Notes: generated by a model not told the origin, from the letters alone. A stretch of 64,000 nucleotides of DNA from Actinoplanes solisilvae (GCF_003999975.1 NZ_RJAC01000004.1:248001-312000); one strand, 5' to 3'. Shown: positions 43,004 through 52,188, numbered from the stretch's first letter. Numbers and translations: made by a program.

Positions 43004-44956
43004 TCAGCGGCGGCCCCGGCGGGCGCGCACGTAGTCGTCGACCACGTAGCGGCCCAGTTCGGCGGCGTCCGGGCTGAAGACCCGGCCGCCGTTGCGTTCG
43101 GCGACCGCGGCCACGAACCTCTGCAACCCCGGGTCCTCACCCAGCATGAAGAAGTTCAGCGTGGCCCCGTACCGGGTCAGGTGGTCGATCTCGTGGACCG
43201 TCGCCCGGATCGTCTCGGGCAGCGGCGGCCACCAGAACATCGCCTCGCCGTCCGGCTCGAGGTGGGCCGTCGGCTCCCCGTCGGTCACGACCAGCACGAC
43301 CGGTTCGGCCCCCGGGTGACGGCGCAGATGCCGGCTCGCCAGTTTGAGGGCGTGCTGCAGGTTCGTGCCCTTCTCGGCGGTCGGGTCGATCGCGGCCAGC
43401 TCGGCCTGGGACAGCGCCGACGCGTACTTGCCGAACCCGATGATCTGCAGCGAGTCCTGCGGGAACTGGGTCGCGACCAGATGCGACAGGGCCAGGGCGG
43501 TCTGCTTCATCGGGCCCCAGCGACCGTCGGCGTACATCGAGTAGGACAGGTCGACCAGCAGCGCGACCGCCGCCGACGCGCGCCGCTCGGTCTCGGCCAC
43601 CTCGAAGTCGTCGGGCTCGAGGCGTACGGGAAGAACGCCCACCCCGCCGCCCGAGGCGCGCCGCCGCACCGCGTTGCCGATCGTGCGCACGACGTCGAGC
43701 GGTTGCTCGTCGCCGTACTCCCAGCGCCGCGACGAGCCGATCAGGTCGCCCGCCGCCCCGGCGTCGCGCAGGTCGTGCTGCCCCTGCTTACGGCCCGACA
43801 GATCGTCGAAGACCTGAGCCAGCGCCGTACGCCCGAGCCGGCGCAACGCCTTCGGCGAGAGCGTGAGCCCTTCCGAGTCGCGCGTGACCCAGCCCTGCCG
43901 GCTCAGTTCCCGCTCGAGCTCACGCAGCCGCCGCACGTCGTCGGCGGCCGAGCGGCCGAGCTGCCGTTCGACCATCTCGACGTCGACGTCGTCGAGCGTG
44001 GCCCCCGGATGTTCCTGCCCGAGCTGGTCGAGCAGCTCGTCGAGCTCCCCGATCTCGCCCAGGGCAGCCGCCGCGTCGCCATAACCGAGGTCTTCGGGGC
44101 CGCGCATCTTCTCGCCGCGCCCCCAGTTGAGCTGGGGCCGCAGAGCCCGCAGGTTGTCGGTCAGCTCGCCGAGCTGACCACGCAACGGACCGTCGCCCAG
44201 GGCCTGGTCCATCAGACGCGACAGCTCTTCCTGCTGCTGCGGGGAGAGCGAACGCATGAGCCGCTCGGCCGCCGCCGCCCGCCGGGCCAGGGAGTCGATC
44301 AGCTCCTCGACGTTCTTGGGCTGCTCGGGGAAGAACTGGCCGTGCTTGTCCATGAACTGCTGGAAGGCGTCGTTGGTGTCCTCACCGCGGGCGTGCTTCG
44401 CGAGCAGGTCGTTGAGGTCGGACACCATCTCGGAGACGCCCTCGAGGTCGCCCTGCTGCAGCGCCTGCTTCATGCCGGCGAACCGCTGCTCGACCACCTC
44501 GCGCCGCAGCCCGTCGAGGATCTGCTGGTAGAGCGCCTGCGCCTCGGGCGACCTCCACGAATAGTCGGACAGCTCCTCGACGGCCCGCGACGTCGAACGG
44601 GGCAGGTTGTCGAGGACCGCCTCGGAGAAGCGGGCATCGTCGTCGTCGCGGCCCCGCAGCTCGTCGCGCTCGGTGGCCACGGCCTGGTCGAGCAGCTGCT
44701 GGGCCCGGGTCACCGCGCCGTCGAGATTGCCCCGGCGCAGCGCCTCACGCCGCATGCGCCGGGCCCGGTCGCGCAGCTCGTCGAGCCCGCGACCGTCCTG
44801 CGGTCCGCGCCGCACCAGGTCGCGCAGCACGTCACGCAGGCTGTCGCCGGCCAGCACACGTTCGCCGACCTCGTCGACGGCGGCGCGCACGTCGTAGGGC
44901 GGGGCGAGCGGGTCGGGCCCGTCCCGCCACGCCCCGTAACGGAACCTGTTACTCAT
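43004..44956 (-). CDS. VWA-domain protein paired with MoxR-like ATPase
   Basis: A 650-residue protein. Long, charged helical N-terminal region (about 1-430, coiled-coil-like with LMRSLSPQQQEELSRLMDQAL) precedes a von Willebrand factor A domain (about 455-640). The MIDAS metal site is DLSYSM with a later Thr and Asp (TDGEPTAH). Gene pairs of this VWA protein with a MoxR/ChlI-like ATPase are widespread in actinomycetes; together they resemble a chelatase or chaperone pair, with unknown target. The start ATG is inside a perfect hairpin stem. Upstream ATPase stop is 79 bases away. Confidence 0.88.
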   Translation of the reverse strand: MSNRFRYGAWRDGPDPLAPPYDVRAAVDEVGERVLAGDSLRDVLRDLVRRGPQDGRGLDELRDRARRMRREALRRGNLDGAVTRAQQLLDQAVATERDELRGRDDDDARFSEAVLDNLPRSTSRAVEELSDYSWRSPEAQALYQQILDGLRREVVEQRFAGMKQALQQGDLEGVSEMVSDLNDLLAKHARGEDTNDAFQQFMDKHGQFFPEQPKNVEELIDSLARRAAAAERLMRSLSPQQQEELSRLMDQALGDGPLRGQLGELTDNLRALRPQLNWGRGEKMRGPEDLGYGDAAAALGEIGELDELLDQLGQEHPGATLDDVDVEMVERQLGRSAADDVRRLRELERELSRQGWVTRDSEGLTLSPKALRRLGRTALAQVFDDLSGRKQGQHDLRDAGAAGDLIGSSRRWEYGDEQPLDVVRTIGNAVRRRASGGGVGVLPVRLEPDDFEVAETERRASAAVALLVDLSYSMYADGRWGPMKQTALALSHLVATQFPQDSLQIIGFGKYASALSQAELAAIDPTAEKGTNLQHALKLASRHLRRHPGAEPVVLVVTDGEPTAHLEPDGEAMFWWPPLPETIRATVHEIDHLTRYGATLNFFMLGEDPGLQRFVAAVAERNGGRVFSPDAAELGRYVVDDYVRARRGRR

Positions 44957-44991
44957 GCCAGCACTCTGCTTCGCTGCGTGCTGGCATGAGT
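44951..44991 (-). promoter_or_regulatory. Perfect 14-bp hairpin over the VWA start codon
   Basis: ACTCATGCCAGCAC (44951-44964) and GTGCTGGCATGAGT (44978-44991) are exact inverted repeats around a 13-base loop. In the mRNA the VWA start codon lies in the 3' arm, so the stem would hide it. A second 7-bp repeat AGTGGGC (44989-44995)/GCCCACT (45028-45034) overlaps it, giving two exclusive folds in the 79-base spacer. Confidence 0.65.
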
Positions 44992-45035
44992 GGGCCGACT
45001 GAGCCTGCTGGTGGACTCACTTCGTTCGCCCACTG

Positions 45036-46454
45036 TCAGCTCCCGTAGAGGGTGCGGCCGTCGTCGGTCAGTTCCTTGGCCAGGCGGCGGGTCAGATGCA
45101 GCCCCTCCAGCACGAACTCGATGCCCGAGGCGGCCTGCCCCGGCGACGGCGCGTCACCCAGGCCCAGCCGGTCGAGCACCTTGGCCAGGCCCGGCACGGT
45201 GCCGATCTGGCCGAGCAGCTCGTCGGCGCTGACCAGATCGCCCGTCTCGATGATCGCGCCCTCGGCGACGAGATCGGTGAAACCGGACAGGTCGAGCCCG
45301 CCCAGCCGGTCGCGGAACGTCTCGGCCGTCGCGACCCGCAGCAGGTGGGCCAGGACCTCGGTCTCGCGCCCCTCCTCGCCGCTCTCGAACTCGACCTTGC
45401 CGCGCAGCGTCGACGTCACGGAGGCGGTGTCGCAGACGCGGGCGACGGCCTCCTTCTCCTGACGCAGACCGCTGCGGCGCAGGGCCGAGGCCGCCGTCGT
45501 CTCGGCCGCGGCGATGGCGAACCGGGCCGAGATCCCCGACCGGGAGTCCACGGCCGGCGATTCCCGCACGGCCCGGGTGTAGCGGGCCAGCACGTCGATC
45601 AGGTGGTCGGGCACGGCCGCGACCAGCGCCGCCTCCTGCCGCACGAGCTCGGTCTCGAGGGTGAGATCGACCGGATAATGCGTACGGATCTCGGCGCCGA
45701 ACCGGTCCTTGAGCGGGGTGATGATGCGGCCGCGGTTCGTGTAGTCCTCGGGGTTGGCCGACGCGACGAGCAGCAGGTCGAGCGGCAGCCGCAGCTGGTA
45801 GCCGCGGACCTGGATGTCGCGTTCCTCGAGCACGTTGAGCAGCGACACCTGGATGCGCTCGGCCAGGTCGGGCAGCTCGTTGACCGCGAAGATGCCCCGG
45901 TTGGTGCGCGGCACCAGCCCGAAGTGAATCGTCTCGGGGTCACCCAGCGCCCGGCCCTCGGCCACCTTGATCGGGTCGACGTCGCCGATCAGGTCGCCGA
46001 CGCTGGTGTCGGGGGTGGCGAGCTTCTCGCCGTAGCGCTCGGAGCGGTGCAGCCACGAGATCGGCAGCAGTTCACCGGTCTCGGCCACCAGCCGCCGCGA
46101 CGCCGGGGTCAACGGGTGGTACGGATGTTCGTGCAGCTCGGACCCGGTGATGACCGGCGTCCACTCGTCGAGCAGCCCGACGAGCCCCCGGATGAGCCGG
46201 GTCTTGCCCTGCCCCCGCTCGCCAAGCAGAACCATGTCGTGCCCGGCGAGAAGAGCCCGCTCCACCTCGGGAAGAACGGTGTCGTCGTAACCCACGATGC
46301 CCGGGAAGCGCGGCTCCCCGTTCCGCATGCGGGCCAGCAGGTTGTCGCGCAGCTCTTCCTTGACGGTGCGGAACTCGTGGCCCGAGGCCCGCAGCTCGCC
46401 CAGAGTGCGCGGAAGGTCGGTGGGAGGTGTGATCGCGGTTGGTGCGTCTGTCAC
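45036..46454 (-). CDS. MoxR/ChlI-like AAA+ ATPase (partner of VWA protein)
   Basis: A 472-residue AAA+ protein. Walker A VLLGERGQGKTRLIRG, Walker B region PLDLLLVASANPEDYTNRGRI with the sensor-like ASANPEDY, DVLARYTRAVRESPAVDSRSGISARFAIA near the C-terminal part of the AAA lid. This is the MoxR/magnesium-chelatase ChlI-like type. The start is uncertain: GTG giving TDAPTAITPPTDLPRTLGELRASGHEF fits relatives, while an ATG ten codons upstream has only a weak G-rich site. It precedes the VWA gene in the same transcript. Confidence 0.85.
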   Translation of the reverse strand: MTDAPTAITPPTDLPRTLGELRASGHEFRTVKEELRDNLLARMRNGEPRFPGIVGYDDTVLPEVERALLAGHDMVLLGERGQGKTRLIRGLVGLLDEWTPVITGSELHEHPYHPLTPASRRLVAETGELLPISWLHRSERYGEKLATPDTSVGDLIGDVDPIKVAEGRALGDPETIHFGLVPRTNRGIFAVNELPDLAERIQVSLLNVLEERDIQVRGYQLRLPLDLLLVASANPEDYTNRGRIITPLKDRFGAEIRTHYPVDLTLETELVRQEAALVAAVPDHLIDVLARYTRAVRESPAVDSRSGISARFAIAAAETTAASALRRSGLRQEKEAVARVCDTASVTSTLRGKVEFESGEEGRETEVLAHLLRVATAETFRDRLGGLDLSGFTDLVAEGAIIETGDLVSADELLGQIGTVPGLAKVLDRLGLGDAPSPGQAASGIEFVLEGLHLTRRLAKELTDDGRTLYGS

Positions 46455-46513
46455 CGCAAGAACGCTACTCCGAGGTTGTGACATGCCGCCGCCGCAAGAC
46501 CCACAATGTCGGC

Positions 46514-47098
46514 GTGAATCGATGGATTGGGGTCTGGTTACGGGCGTGGCGGTCCGAGCGGGTGGAACTGGCGTCGCCGGCGTCGGTCGACGACGTGCGC
46601 AAGCGGATCAAGGCGGGCCTCACCTCGTCCTTTCGCGCCGCGTACAGCAACCGCGGCGGTCAGCACGTGATCGGACGGGTCGGCCGGCGACGGCTCTCGT
46701 TGACCGCGATCACCGCGGGCGTACGGAATTCGTGGTGCCCGAGCGTTCGGGGCAGGCTAGAACCGACGGCGACCGGGTCACGGTTCGTCGGGCGGCTGGG
46801 CTGGTCGATCTTCACGCTGGTCTTCAGCGCGACCTGGCTCGGTCTTGCCTTCTGCCTGTTCCTCGCCCTCCTGGGCCACGCCATTGTCCTGGCGTCGAAC
46901 GGCGACGCCGGCGCTCCCGTGTTCCTCGTGTGCCTGGCACCGCTCGGTGGGATGGTGCTGTTCTTCGGGCTCTCGTCGTGGGGCATTCACGTCGCCCGGA
47001 AGGACGAGGTCTATCTGCGATCGTGGCTGGAGGAACGGCTGCGGACCGCGGGCTCGGGCATTAGGGGCTATCAGCCGTGGCAGGACCGGGCGATGTGA
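46514..47098 (+). CDS. Two-helix membrane protein of unknown function
   Basis: A 194-residue protein with a soluble N-terminal region (VNRWIGVWLRAWRSERVELASPASVDDVRKRIKAGLTSSF...), two hydrophobic helices (about 100-130, LGWSIFTLVFSATWLGLAFCLFLALLG, and 145-165, VFLVCLAPLGGMVLFFGLSSW) and a short tail. The N-terminal domain reads as a small folded unit (VIGRVGRRRLSLTAITAGVRNSW). Family not recognised. GTG start chosen near the similarity-like beginning; an open frame 25 codons longer reaches into the divergent ATPase promoter. Divergent from the ATPase gene. Confidence 0.55.
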   Translation: MNRWIGVWLRAWRSERVELASPASVDDVRKRIKAGLTSSFRAAYSNRGGQHVIGRVGRRRLSLTAITAGVRNSWCPSVRGRLEPTATGSRFVGRLGWSIFTLVFSATWLGLAFCLFLALLGHAIVLASNGDAGAPVFLVCLAPLGGMVLFFGLSSWGIHVARKDEVYLRSWLEERLRTAGSGIRGYQPWQDRAM

Positions 47099-47168
47099 CG
47101 TGCGCCGCAGCCACGGGCGTCGATCTGGCGCTCGCGTCGCGGCGACCCGGCGCGGCAGGGTGAGGGGC

Positions 47169-47990
47169 ATGGCGAGCATCGAGCGGTACGCGGCGTTCAG
47201 CGACGATCCCTCCGGTGGCAACCCGGCGGGTGTGGTGCGCGACGCCGCCGGGTTGGACGACGCGGCGATGTTGAAGATCGCGGCGGAGGTCGGGTATTCC
47301 GAGACGGCGTTCATCACTCAGCGGCTGGGTGGGAACCACTACCGGGTGCGCTACTTCAGCCCGCTGATCGAGGTGCCGTTCTGCGGGCACGCCACCGTGG
47401 CCACGGCCGTCGCGCTCGGGCCCGGCGACCACGTCTTCACGACCAACGCGGGTGAGGTGCCGGTGACGGTCGACGACGCCGGGCGGGCCACCCTGACCAG
47501 CGTCGCGCCCTTGATCACCGACCTTACGAGCGTCGAGCTGGCGCAGATTCTCGCGGCGCTGCGCTGGAGTGCCGACGAGCTCGACCCCGAGGTTCCACCC
47601 CGGGTGGCGTACGCGGGAGCTCATCACCCGGTGATCGCTGTGCGCAGCCGGCAGCGGCTGGCCGACCTCGACTACGACTTCGCGGCTCTCAAGGAGCTCA
47701 TGGAGGCGAAGGGCTGGACGACGATCCAGCTCGTGCACCGCACCGGGGCCGGCAGTTTCGACGTACGCAATCCGTTCCCGGTCGGTGGCGTGGTCGAGGA
47801 TCCCGCCACGGGAGCGGCCGCGGCGGCGCTGGGCGGCTATCTACGCGCGCTGAAGCTGGTGCCCGACGACGCCACGGTCCACCTGCGGCAGGGCGACGAC
47901 CTGGGGCGGCCGAGCCGGCTCACGATCAGCCTGGTCCCCGACGACCCGCGGGTGCGGGTGAGTGGAACGGCGGTCGCGCTGCCCGCATAG
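47169..47990 (+). CDS. PhzF-family phenazine biosynthesis-like isomerase
   Basis: A 273-residue PhzF-fold protein: SIERYAAFSDDPSGGNPAGVV, the catalytic Glu in GYSETAFI, the RYFSPLIEVPFCGHATVATAVAL segment, and the second-half DVRNPFPVGGVVEDPATGAAAAALGGYL motif. The DPATGAAA and EVPFCGHATVA motifs are strongly diagnostic. Enzymes of this fold isomerise or epimerise acidic small molecules; substrate here is unknown as no phenazine genes are near. ATG start. Followed by an ABC-F gene 12 bases later. Confidence 0.92.
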   Translation: MASIERYAAFSDDPSGGNPAGVVRDAAGLDDAAMLKIAAEVGYSETAFITQRLGGNHYRVRYFSPLIEVPFCGHATVATAVALGPGDHVFTTNAGEVPVTVDDAGRATLTSVAPLITDLTSVELAQILAALRWSADELDPEVPPRVAYAGAHHPVIAVRSRQRLADLDYDFAALKELMEAKGWTTIQLVHRTGAGSFDVRNPFPVGGVVEDPATGAAAAALGGYLRALKLVPDDATVHLRQGDDLGRPSRLTISLVPDDPRVRVSGTAVALPA

Positions 47991-48002
47991 GATGGCGGCG
48001 CG

Positions 48003-49637
48003 ATGAGTGCCACCTTGATTGCCCGTGAACTGGCCGCCGGGCACGGCGACCGTGTCCTGTTCTCCGGTCTCGACCTGGTCGTGGCGCCCGGCGACGTCAT
48101 CGGCCTGGTCGGGGTCAACGGCGCGGGGAAGACGACCCTCCTGCGTACGCTGGCCGGGCTTGTGCCGTTGGAGAGCGGAACCGTCTCGCTCAGCCCGCCC
48201 AGCGCGAACGTCGGCTATCTGCCGCAGGAACGTGAGCGCCGCGAGGGTGAGACCGTGCGCGACTTCCTGGCCCGCCGCACGGGGGTCGGCCCGGCCCAGG
48301 CGGCGCTCGACGCGGCGACCGAGGCGCTGACCGAGGGCCGGCCCGGCTCCGACGACGAGTACGCGACCGCCCTCGAACGCTGGCTCGACCTGGGCGGCGC
48401 CGACCTCGACGAGCGCGCCGAACAGGTCGCGGCCGAACTGCACCTGACGGTCGGCCTCGATCATCCGATGACCGCGCTCTCCGGCGGTCAGGCCGCCCGC
48501 GCCGGCATGGCGTCGCTGCTGCTCAGCCGTTACGACGTGTTCCTTCTCGACGAGCCCACCAACGACCTCGACCTCGACGGGTTGCGCCGCCTCGAGGAGT
48601 TCGTCGCCGGTCTGCGCGCCGGGGCGCTGGTGGTCAGCCACGACCGCGAGTTCCTCACCCGCACGGTCACCAAGGTGCTCGAGCTCGACCTGGCCCAGCA
48701 ACAGGTCAATCTGTACGGCGGTGGCTACGCGGCCTACCTGGAGGAGCGCGACCGTTCCCGCCGGCACGCACGCGAGCAGTTCGAGGAGTACTCCGACAAG
48801 AAGGAGGACCTGCTCGAACGCGCTCGCACCCAGCGCGCCTGGATGGACAAGGGGGTGCGCAACGCCCGCCGCAAGGCCCCCGACAACGACAAGATCGCCA
48901 AGAACCAGCGCGGCGAGACCAGCGAGAAGCAGGCCGCGAAGGCCCGCCAGACCGAGAAGATGATCGAGCGTCTGGAGGTCGTCGAGGAGCCGCGCAAGGA
49001 GTGGGAGCTGCGCATGGAGATCGCGGCCGCGCCCCGCTCGGGTTCGGTCGTGGCGACCCTGCGCGACGCCGTCGTGCGGCGCGGCGACTTCCAGCTCGGC
49101 CCGGTCACGCTGCAGGTCGACTGGGCCGACCGGATCGCGATCACCGGCGCGAACGGGTCGGGCAAGTCGACGCTGCTCGCCGCCCTGCTCGGCCGGCTGC
49201 CGCTGGACGAGGGCTCCGCGCACCTCGGTTCGGGCGTCGTCGTCGGGGAGGTCGACCAGGCTCGCGGGCTGTTCCTGGGCGATCAGCCGTTGGCGGCCGC
49301 GTTCGGGCTCGCCGTCCCGGATCTCAGCGACGCCGACGTGCGGACGCTGCTGGCCAAGTTCGGGCTGCGCGCCGCGCACGTGCCGCGCCCGGCGGCGAGC
49401 CTGTCACCGGGCGAGCGCACCCGCGCCGCGCTGGCGTTGCTGCAGGCCCGCGGCGTGAACCTGCTGGTCCTGGACGAGCCGACCAACCACCTCGACCTGC
49501 CCGCGATCGAGCAGCTCGAGTCCGCGCTGGCGTCGTACGCGGGAACTCTGCTGCTGGTCACCCACGACCGCCGCATGTTGGAGGCCGTCACGGTCACCCG
49601 CCGCCTCGAGGTCGCGGACGGCAAGGTCACGGGCTGA
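48003..49637 (+). CDS. ABC-F family ATP-binding protein
   Basis: A 544-residue soluble protein with two ABC cassettes: first Walker A GVNGAGKT, signature LSGGQAARAGMASLLLSRYDVFLLDEPTNDLDLDGL, then the charged linker (EEYSDKKEDLLERARTQRAWMDKGVRN...), second Walker A GANGSGKSTLL, signature LSPGERTRAALALLQARGVNLLVLDEPTNHLDLP. The absence of membrane helices and the linker identify ABC-F (translation factor or ribosome-protection). It resembles the actinomycete ribosome-associated/antibiotic resistance group, but the drug is unknown. ATG start. Convergent with the SUMF1 gene. Confidence 0.92.
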   Translation: MSATLIARELAAGHGDRVLFSGLDLVVAPGDVIGLVGVNGAGKTTLLRTLAGLVPLESGTVSLSPPSANVGYLPQERERREGETVRDFLARRTGVGPAQAALDAATEALTEGRPGSDDEYATALERWLDLGGADLDERAEQVAAELHLTVGLDHPMTALSGGQAARAGMASLLLSRYDVFLLDEPTNDLDLDGLRRLEEFVAGLRAGALVVSHDREFLTRTVTKVLELDLAQQQVNLYGGGYAAYLEERDRSRRHAREQFEEYSDKKEDLLERARTQRAWMDKGVRNARRKAPDNDKIAKNQRGETSEKQAAKARQTEKMIERLEVVEEPRKEWELRMEIAAAPRSGSVVATLRDAVVRRGDFQLGPVTLQVDWADRIAITGANGSGKSTLLAALLGRLPLDEGSAHLGSGVVVGEVDQARGLFLGDQPLAAAFGLAVPDLSDADVRTLLAKFGLRAAHVPRPAASLSPGERTRAALALLQARGVNLLVLDEPTNHLDLPAIEQLESALASYAGTLLLVTHDRRMLEAVTVTRRLEVADGKVTG

Positions 49638-50256
49638 TCGAGCGGGCCACCCGGAAACCGACGTCGTCGACCCGGAACGTCGGATGACTGCGGCGGCGCA
49701 CCGAGGCGCGGCAACTCCAGTGCTCGTCGAACCAGCCGCCGCCGCGCAGCACGCGGTAGCCGCCGTACACCTCGGGGTCGTAGAGGTCCCAGCACCAGTT
49801 CCACACGTTGCCGAGCATGTCGTACAGGCCCCACGCGTTCGGGCGTTTGCCGCCGACGTCGTGCAGCCGCTCGCCGGAGTTGCCCCGGTACCAGGCGATC
49901 TCGTCGAGGGGGCCGTAGCGCGGTCCGTCGGTTCCGGCCCGGCAGGCGTACTCCCATTCGGCCTCGGTCGGCAGCCGATATCCCGGCTCACCCGTCACCG
50001 TGACGGCCGAGTCCGCGTCGATCTTGTACGCCTCCGGCAGCCCCTCCGCGATCGACAGGGTGTTGCAGTAGGCGACCGCGTCCAGCCAGGACACACTCTC
50101 GGCCGGCCGACGCGCGTCGCCGGCCAGGCCGTACTCGGCGCGGGTGATCGGAAAGACCCCGATCTCGTACGACGTCAGCGCGACCTGCCAGCGTCGCTGG
50201 GTGCGACGGTCGGAGAGCTGGACCACTCCCGCGGGCAGCGTGATCATCTCCGGCAT
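49627..50256 (-). CDS. SUMF1/formylglycine-generating-enzyme-like protein
   Basis: A 209-residue SUMF1-fold (C-type lectin-like) protein: EIGVFPITRAEY, ESVSWLDAVAYCNTLS, GYRLPTEAEWEYACRAGT, GNVWNWCWDLYD, VLRGGGWFDEHWSCRASVRRRSHP and GFRVAR are the standard landmarks. True FGE needs a pair of Cys near the end (CxxxRC type); here only one Cys is seen in WSCRAS, so formylglycine formation is doubtful. Similar domains in other systems act as binding or oxidoreductase modules. Start ATG (PEMITLPAG), overlapping convergently the ABC-F end. Confidence 0.88.
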   Translation of the reverse strand: MPEMITLPAGVVQLSDRRTQRRWQVALTSYEIGVFPITRAEYGLAGDARRPAESVSWLDAVAYCNTLSIAEGLPEAYKIDADSAVTVTGEPGYRLPTEAEWEYACRAGTDGPRYGPLDEIAWYRGNSGERLHDVGGKRPNAWGLYDMLGNVWNWCWDLYDPEVYGGYRVLRGGGWFDEHWSCRASVRRRSHPTFRVDDVGFRVARSISP

Positions 50257-50336
50257 GGCCGCCACTCTACGGTTGCGCGACCGTCGACTCGGGGCACTAC
50301 CGTCATCGCTAACGCCGGACCCTTGAGGAGAGCCCG

Positions 50337-51632
50337 ATGAAGCGTCTGTTCACCGCCGCGCTGGTCGCGACGATCGGGCTGCTGGGCGGGTGCTCGATCG
50401 TCTCCGTCGACCGGGAGCAGCAGCGCCCGGCCGGTCCCGACGTGGTCACCCAGGCGCTGAAGGACGTCGAACGTTTCTGGGCGGCCGAGTTCGGCGCCGT
50501 CTCGGGCGGCGAGAAGTTCACGCCGGTGCGGGGCGGCTACTTCCCGTACTCGGAAAGTGATCCTCCTCCGGCCTGCGGAGGGCAGCAGTCCTCGTACGAG
50601 CCGAACGCCTTCTACTGCCCGCCCGACGACTTCATCGCGTGGGACGCCCAGCGGCTGATCCCCGAACTGCAGGAGGACTTCGGCCCGCTGCTGGTCGGGG
50701 TCGTCATGGCCCACGAGTACGGGCACGCGATCCAGGGCCGCATCGGTCCGGCGGACCAGCCGACCGTCGTGCTCGAGCAGCAGGCCGACTGCTATGCCGG
50801 GGCGTGGCTGGCCGACGTGCTGGCCGGGAAGTCGACCGCGTTCAAGGACGTGACGCCGGCCCAGCTCGACGACAGTGTGGCGGGCGTGCTCCAGCTGCGC
50901 GACCAGCCCGGAACACCGGCCCTGGCCGAGGGCGCGCACGGCAACGCGTTCGACCGCATCCGGGCCCTGCAGGACGGCGTCGACGAAGGTGTGACCACGT
51001 GCGCCGGATATCGGGCGCGGAACCTGCCGGTCACCGAGGTGCCGTTCAGCACTCGCGAGGAGGCGGCCAGCGGCGGCAACCTGGGCTACGACGAGGCGGT
51101 CAGCCTGCTCGCCGACGACGCCCAGTCGTACTGGCAGCGCACCTTCCCCCGGCTGACCGGCGCGAACTGGCCCGACCTGGCGATCCAGCCGTTCCGGGCC
51201 GGCGAGCCGCCCGCCTGTCCCCAGCCCGACGCGTCGGCCGAGGGCGCGGCGTTCTACTGCCCCGAGGGCGACTTCATCGCGTTCGACAGCACCGAACTCG
51301 GTCCCGCGCTGCACGAGCGCATCGGCGACTTCGCGATCGGCATGCTGCTCGGCGACCTGTTCGCCCGCGCCGCCCAGGACCGCCGGGGTGAAGCCACCCG
51401 CACCGAGCAGGGCCAGCTGACCGTCGACTGCCTCGCCGGCTCGTGGACCAACGACCTGCTGACCCGAGACGCCAAAAGCCGCGTACGTCTCTCGCCCGGC
51501 GACCTCGACGAGGCCGTCTCGGCCCTGCTGGCCTTCGGCCGCGCGTCCGACAACACCGGCCCGACAGCCTTCGACCGCATCGCCGCCTACCGCGAGGGCG
51601 TGCTGAAGGGGCTGCGGGCCTGCACGAACTAG
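50337..51632 (+). CDS. Neutral zinc metallopeptidase-like lipoprotein with duplicated domain
   Basis: A 431-residue protein with a signal peptide and lipobox (LLGGC, Cys19). First domain (about 40-235) has YFPYSESDPPPACGG, FYCPPDDFIAWD, zinc-binding HEYGH (126-130) and EQQADCYAGAWL, typical of bacterial neutral zinc metallopeptidases. The second half (about 265-431) repeats the pattern with FYCPEGDFIAFD and VDCLAGSWTNDL, but the HExxH position is IGDFAIG, so it has lost the metal site. One intact and one degenerate domain, possibly a regulatory pair. Start ATG with GGAGAG upstream. Outside the cell, membrane-anchored. Confidence 0.88.
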   Translation: MKRLFTAALVATIGLLGGCSIVSVDREQQRPAGPDVVTQALKDVERFWAAEFGAVSGGEKFTPVRGGYFPYSESDPPPACGGQQSSYEPNAFYCPPDDFIAWDAQRLIPELQEDFGPLLVGVVMAHEYGHAIQGRIGPADQPTVVLEQQADCYAGAWLADVLAGKSTAFKDVTPAQLDDSVAGVLQLRDQPGTPALAEGAHGNAFDRIRALQDGVDEGVTTCAGYRARNLPVTEVPFSTREEAASGGNLGYDEAVSLLADDAQSYWQRTFPRLTGANWPDLAIQPFRAGEPPACPQPDASAEGAAFYCPEGDFIAFDSTELGPALHERIGDFAIGMLLGDLFARAAQDRRGEATRTEQGQLTVDCLAGSWTNDLLTRDAKSRVRLSPGDLDEAVSALLAFGRASDNTGPTAFDRIAAYREGVLKGLRACTN

Positions 51633-51641
51633 GATTCACGG

Positions 51642-52109
51642 GTGCCGGAGATCGTCGAACTGCTCGCCTCCCCGATCCACCGGTTCGAGGGGCGGCCCTC
51701 CGACGGCCCGGCGCCCGCCCCGCCCGGCGAACTCGTCCCGTCGCTGCGCATCCGCGCGGGCCTCGGCGTCGTCGGCGACCGCTACTTCGCGAAACCGGCC
51801 CACCGCGACGCGAGCGTGACGGTGATCAGCCAGGAGTCTCTGCCGCCCGGCGCGGGCCTGGCCGCCGTCCGCCGCAACATCCTGCTGGCCGGCTTCCCCG
51901 TCGACGACCTGATCGGCGAGATCCTGACCCTCGACTCGGGCGACGGCCCGGTGCGGCTGCGGGTGAACCGCAAGGCCCACCCGTGCGCCTGGATGGACGT
52001 CACCGTCGCCCCCGGCACGTGGAAAGCGTTGCGCGGCAAAGGCGGCGTCCGCTGCACTCCCCTCGACGACGGCATCCTGCGTGTCGGCCCGGTGATGGTC
52101 ACTACCTGA
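51642..52109 (+). CDS. MOSC domain protein
   Basis: A 155-residue stand-alone MOSC-fold protein: SPIHRFEGRPSDGP opening, GLGVVGDRYFAKPAHRD in the middle, and the conserved Cys in RKAHPCAWMDV. MOSC modules bind molybdenum cofactor/sulfur carrier chemistry through that Cys. No molybdenum genes are in view. Start GTG directly follows the metallopeptidase gene by nine bases, so they may be one transcript. Confidence 0.85.
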   Translation: MPEIVELLASPIHRFEGRPSDGPAPAPPGELVPSLRIRAGLGVVGDRYFAKPAHRDASVTVISQESLPPGAGLAAVRRNILLAGFPVDDLIGEILTLDSGDGPVRLRVNRKAHPCAWMDVTVAPGTWKALRGKGGVRCTPLDDGILRVGPVMVTT

Positions 52110-52188
52110 CGACGATGAAGCCCGGAAGCTCTGACCCGCGCACGACCGGAGTGGTCTCCTCGCCGGTCACGCCGGCCTCTGGACGACC

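Noticed and set aside
43181-44989. Rightward 602-codon open frame over the VWA gene
   Set aside because: Antisense to the VWA protein; no recognised domain and no ribosome site.
45096-46481. Rightward 461-codon open frame over the ATPase gene
   Set aside because: Antisense shadow of the AAA+ ATPase gene.
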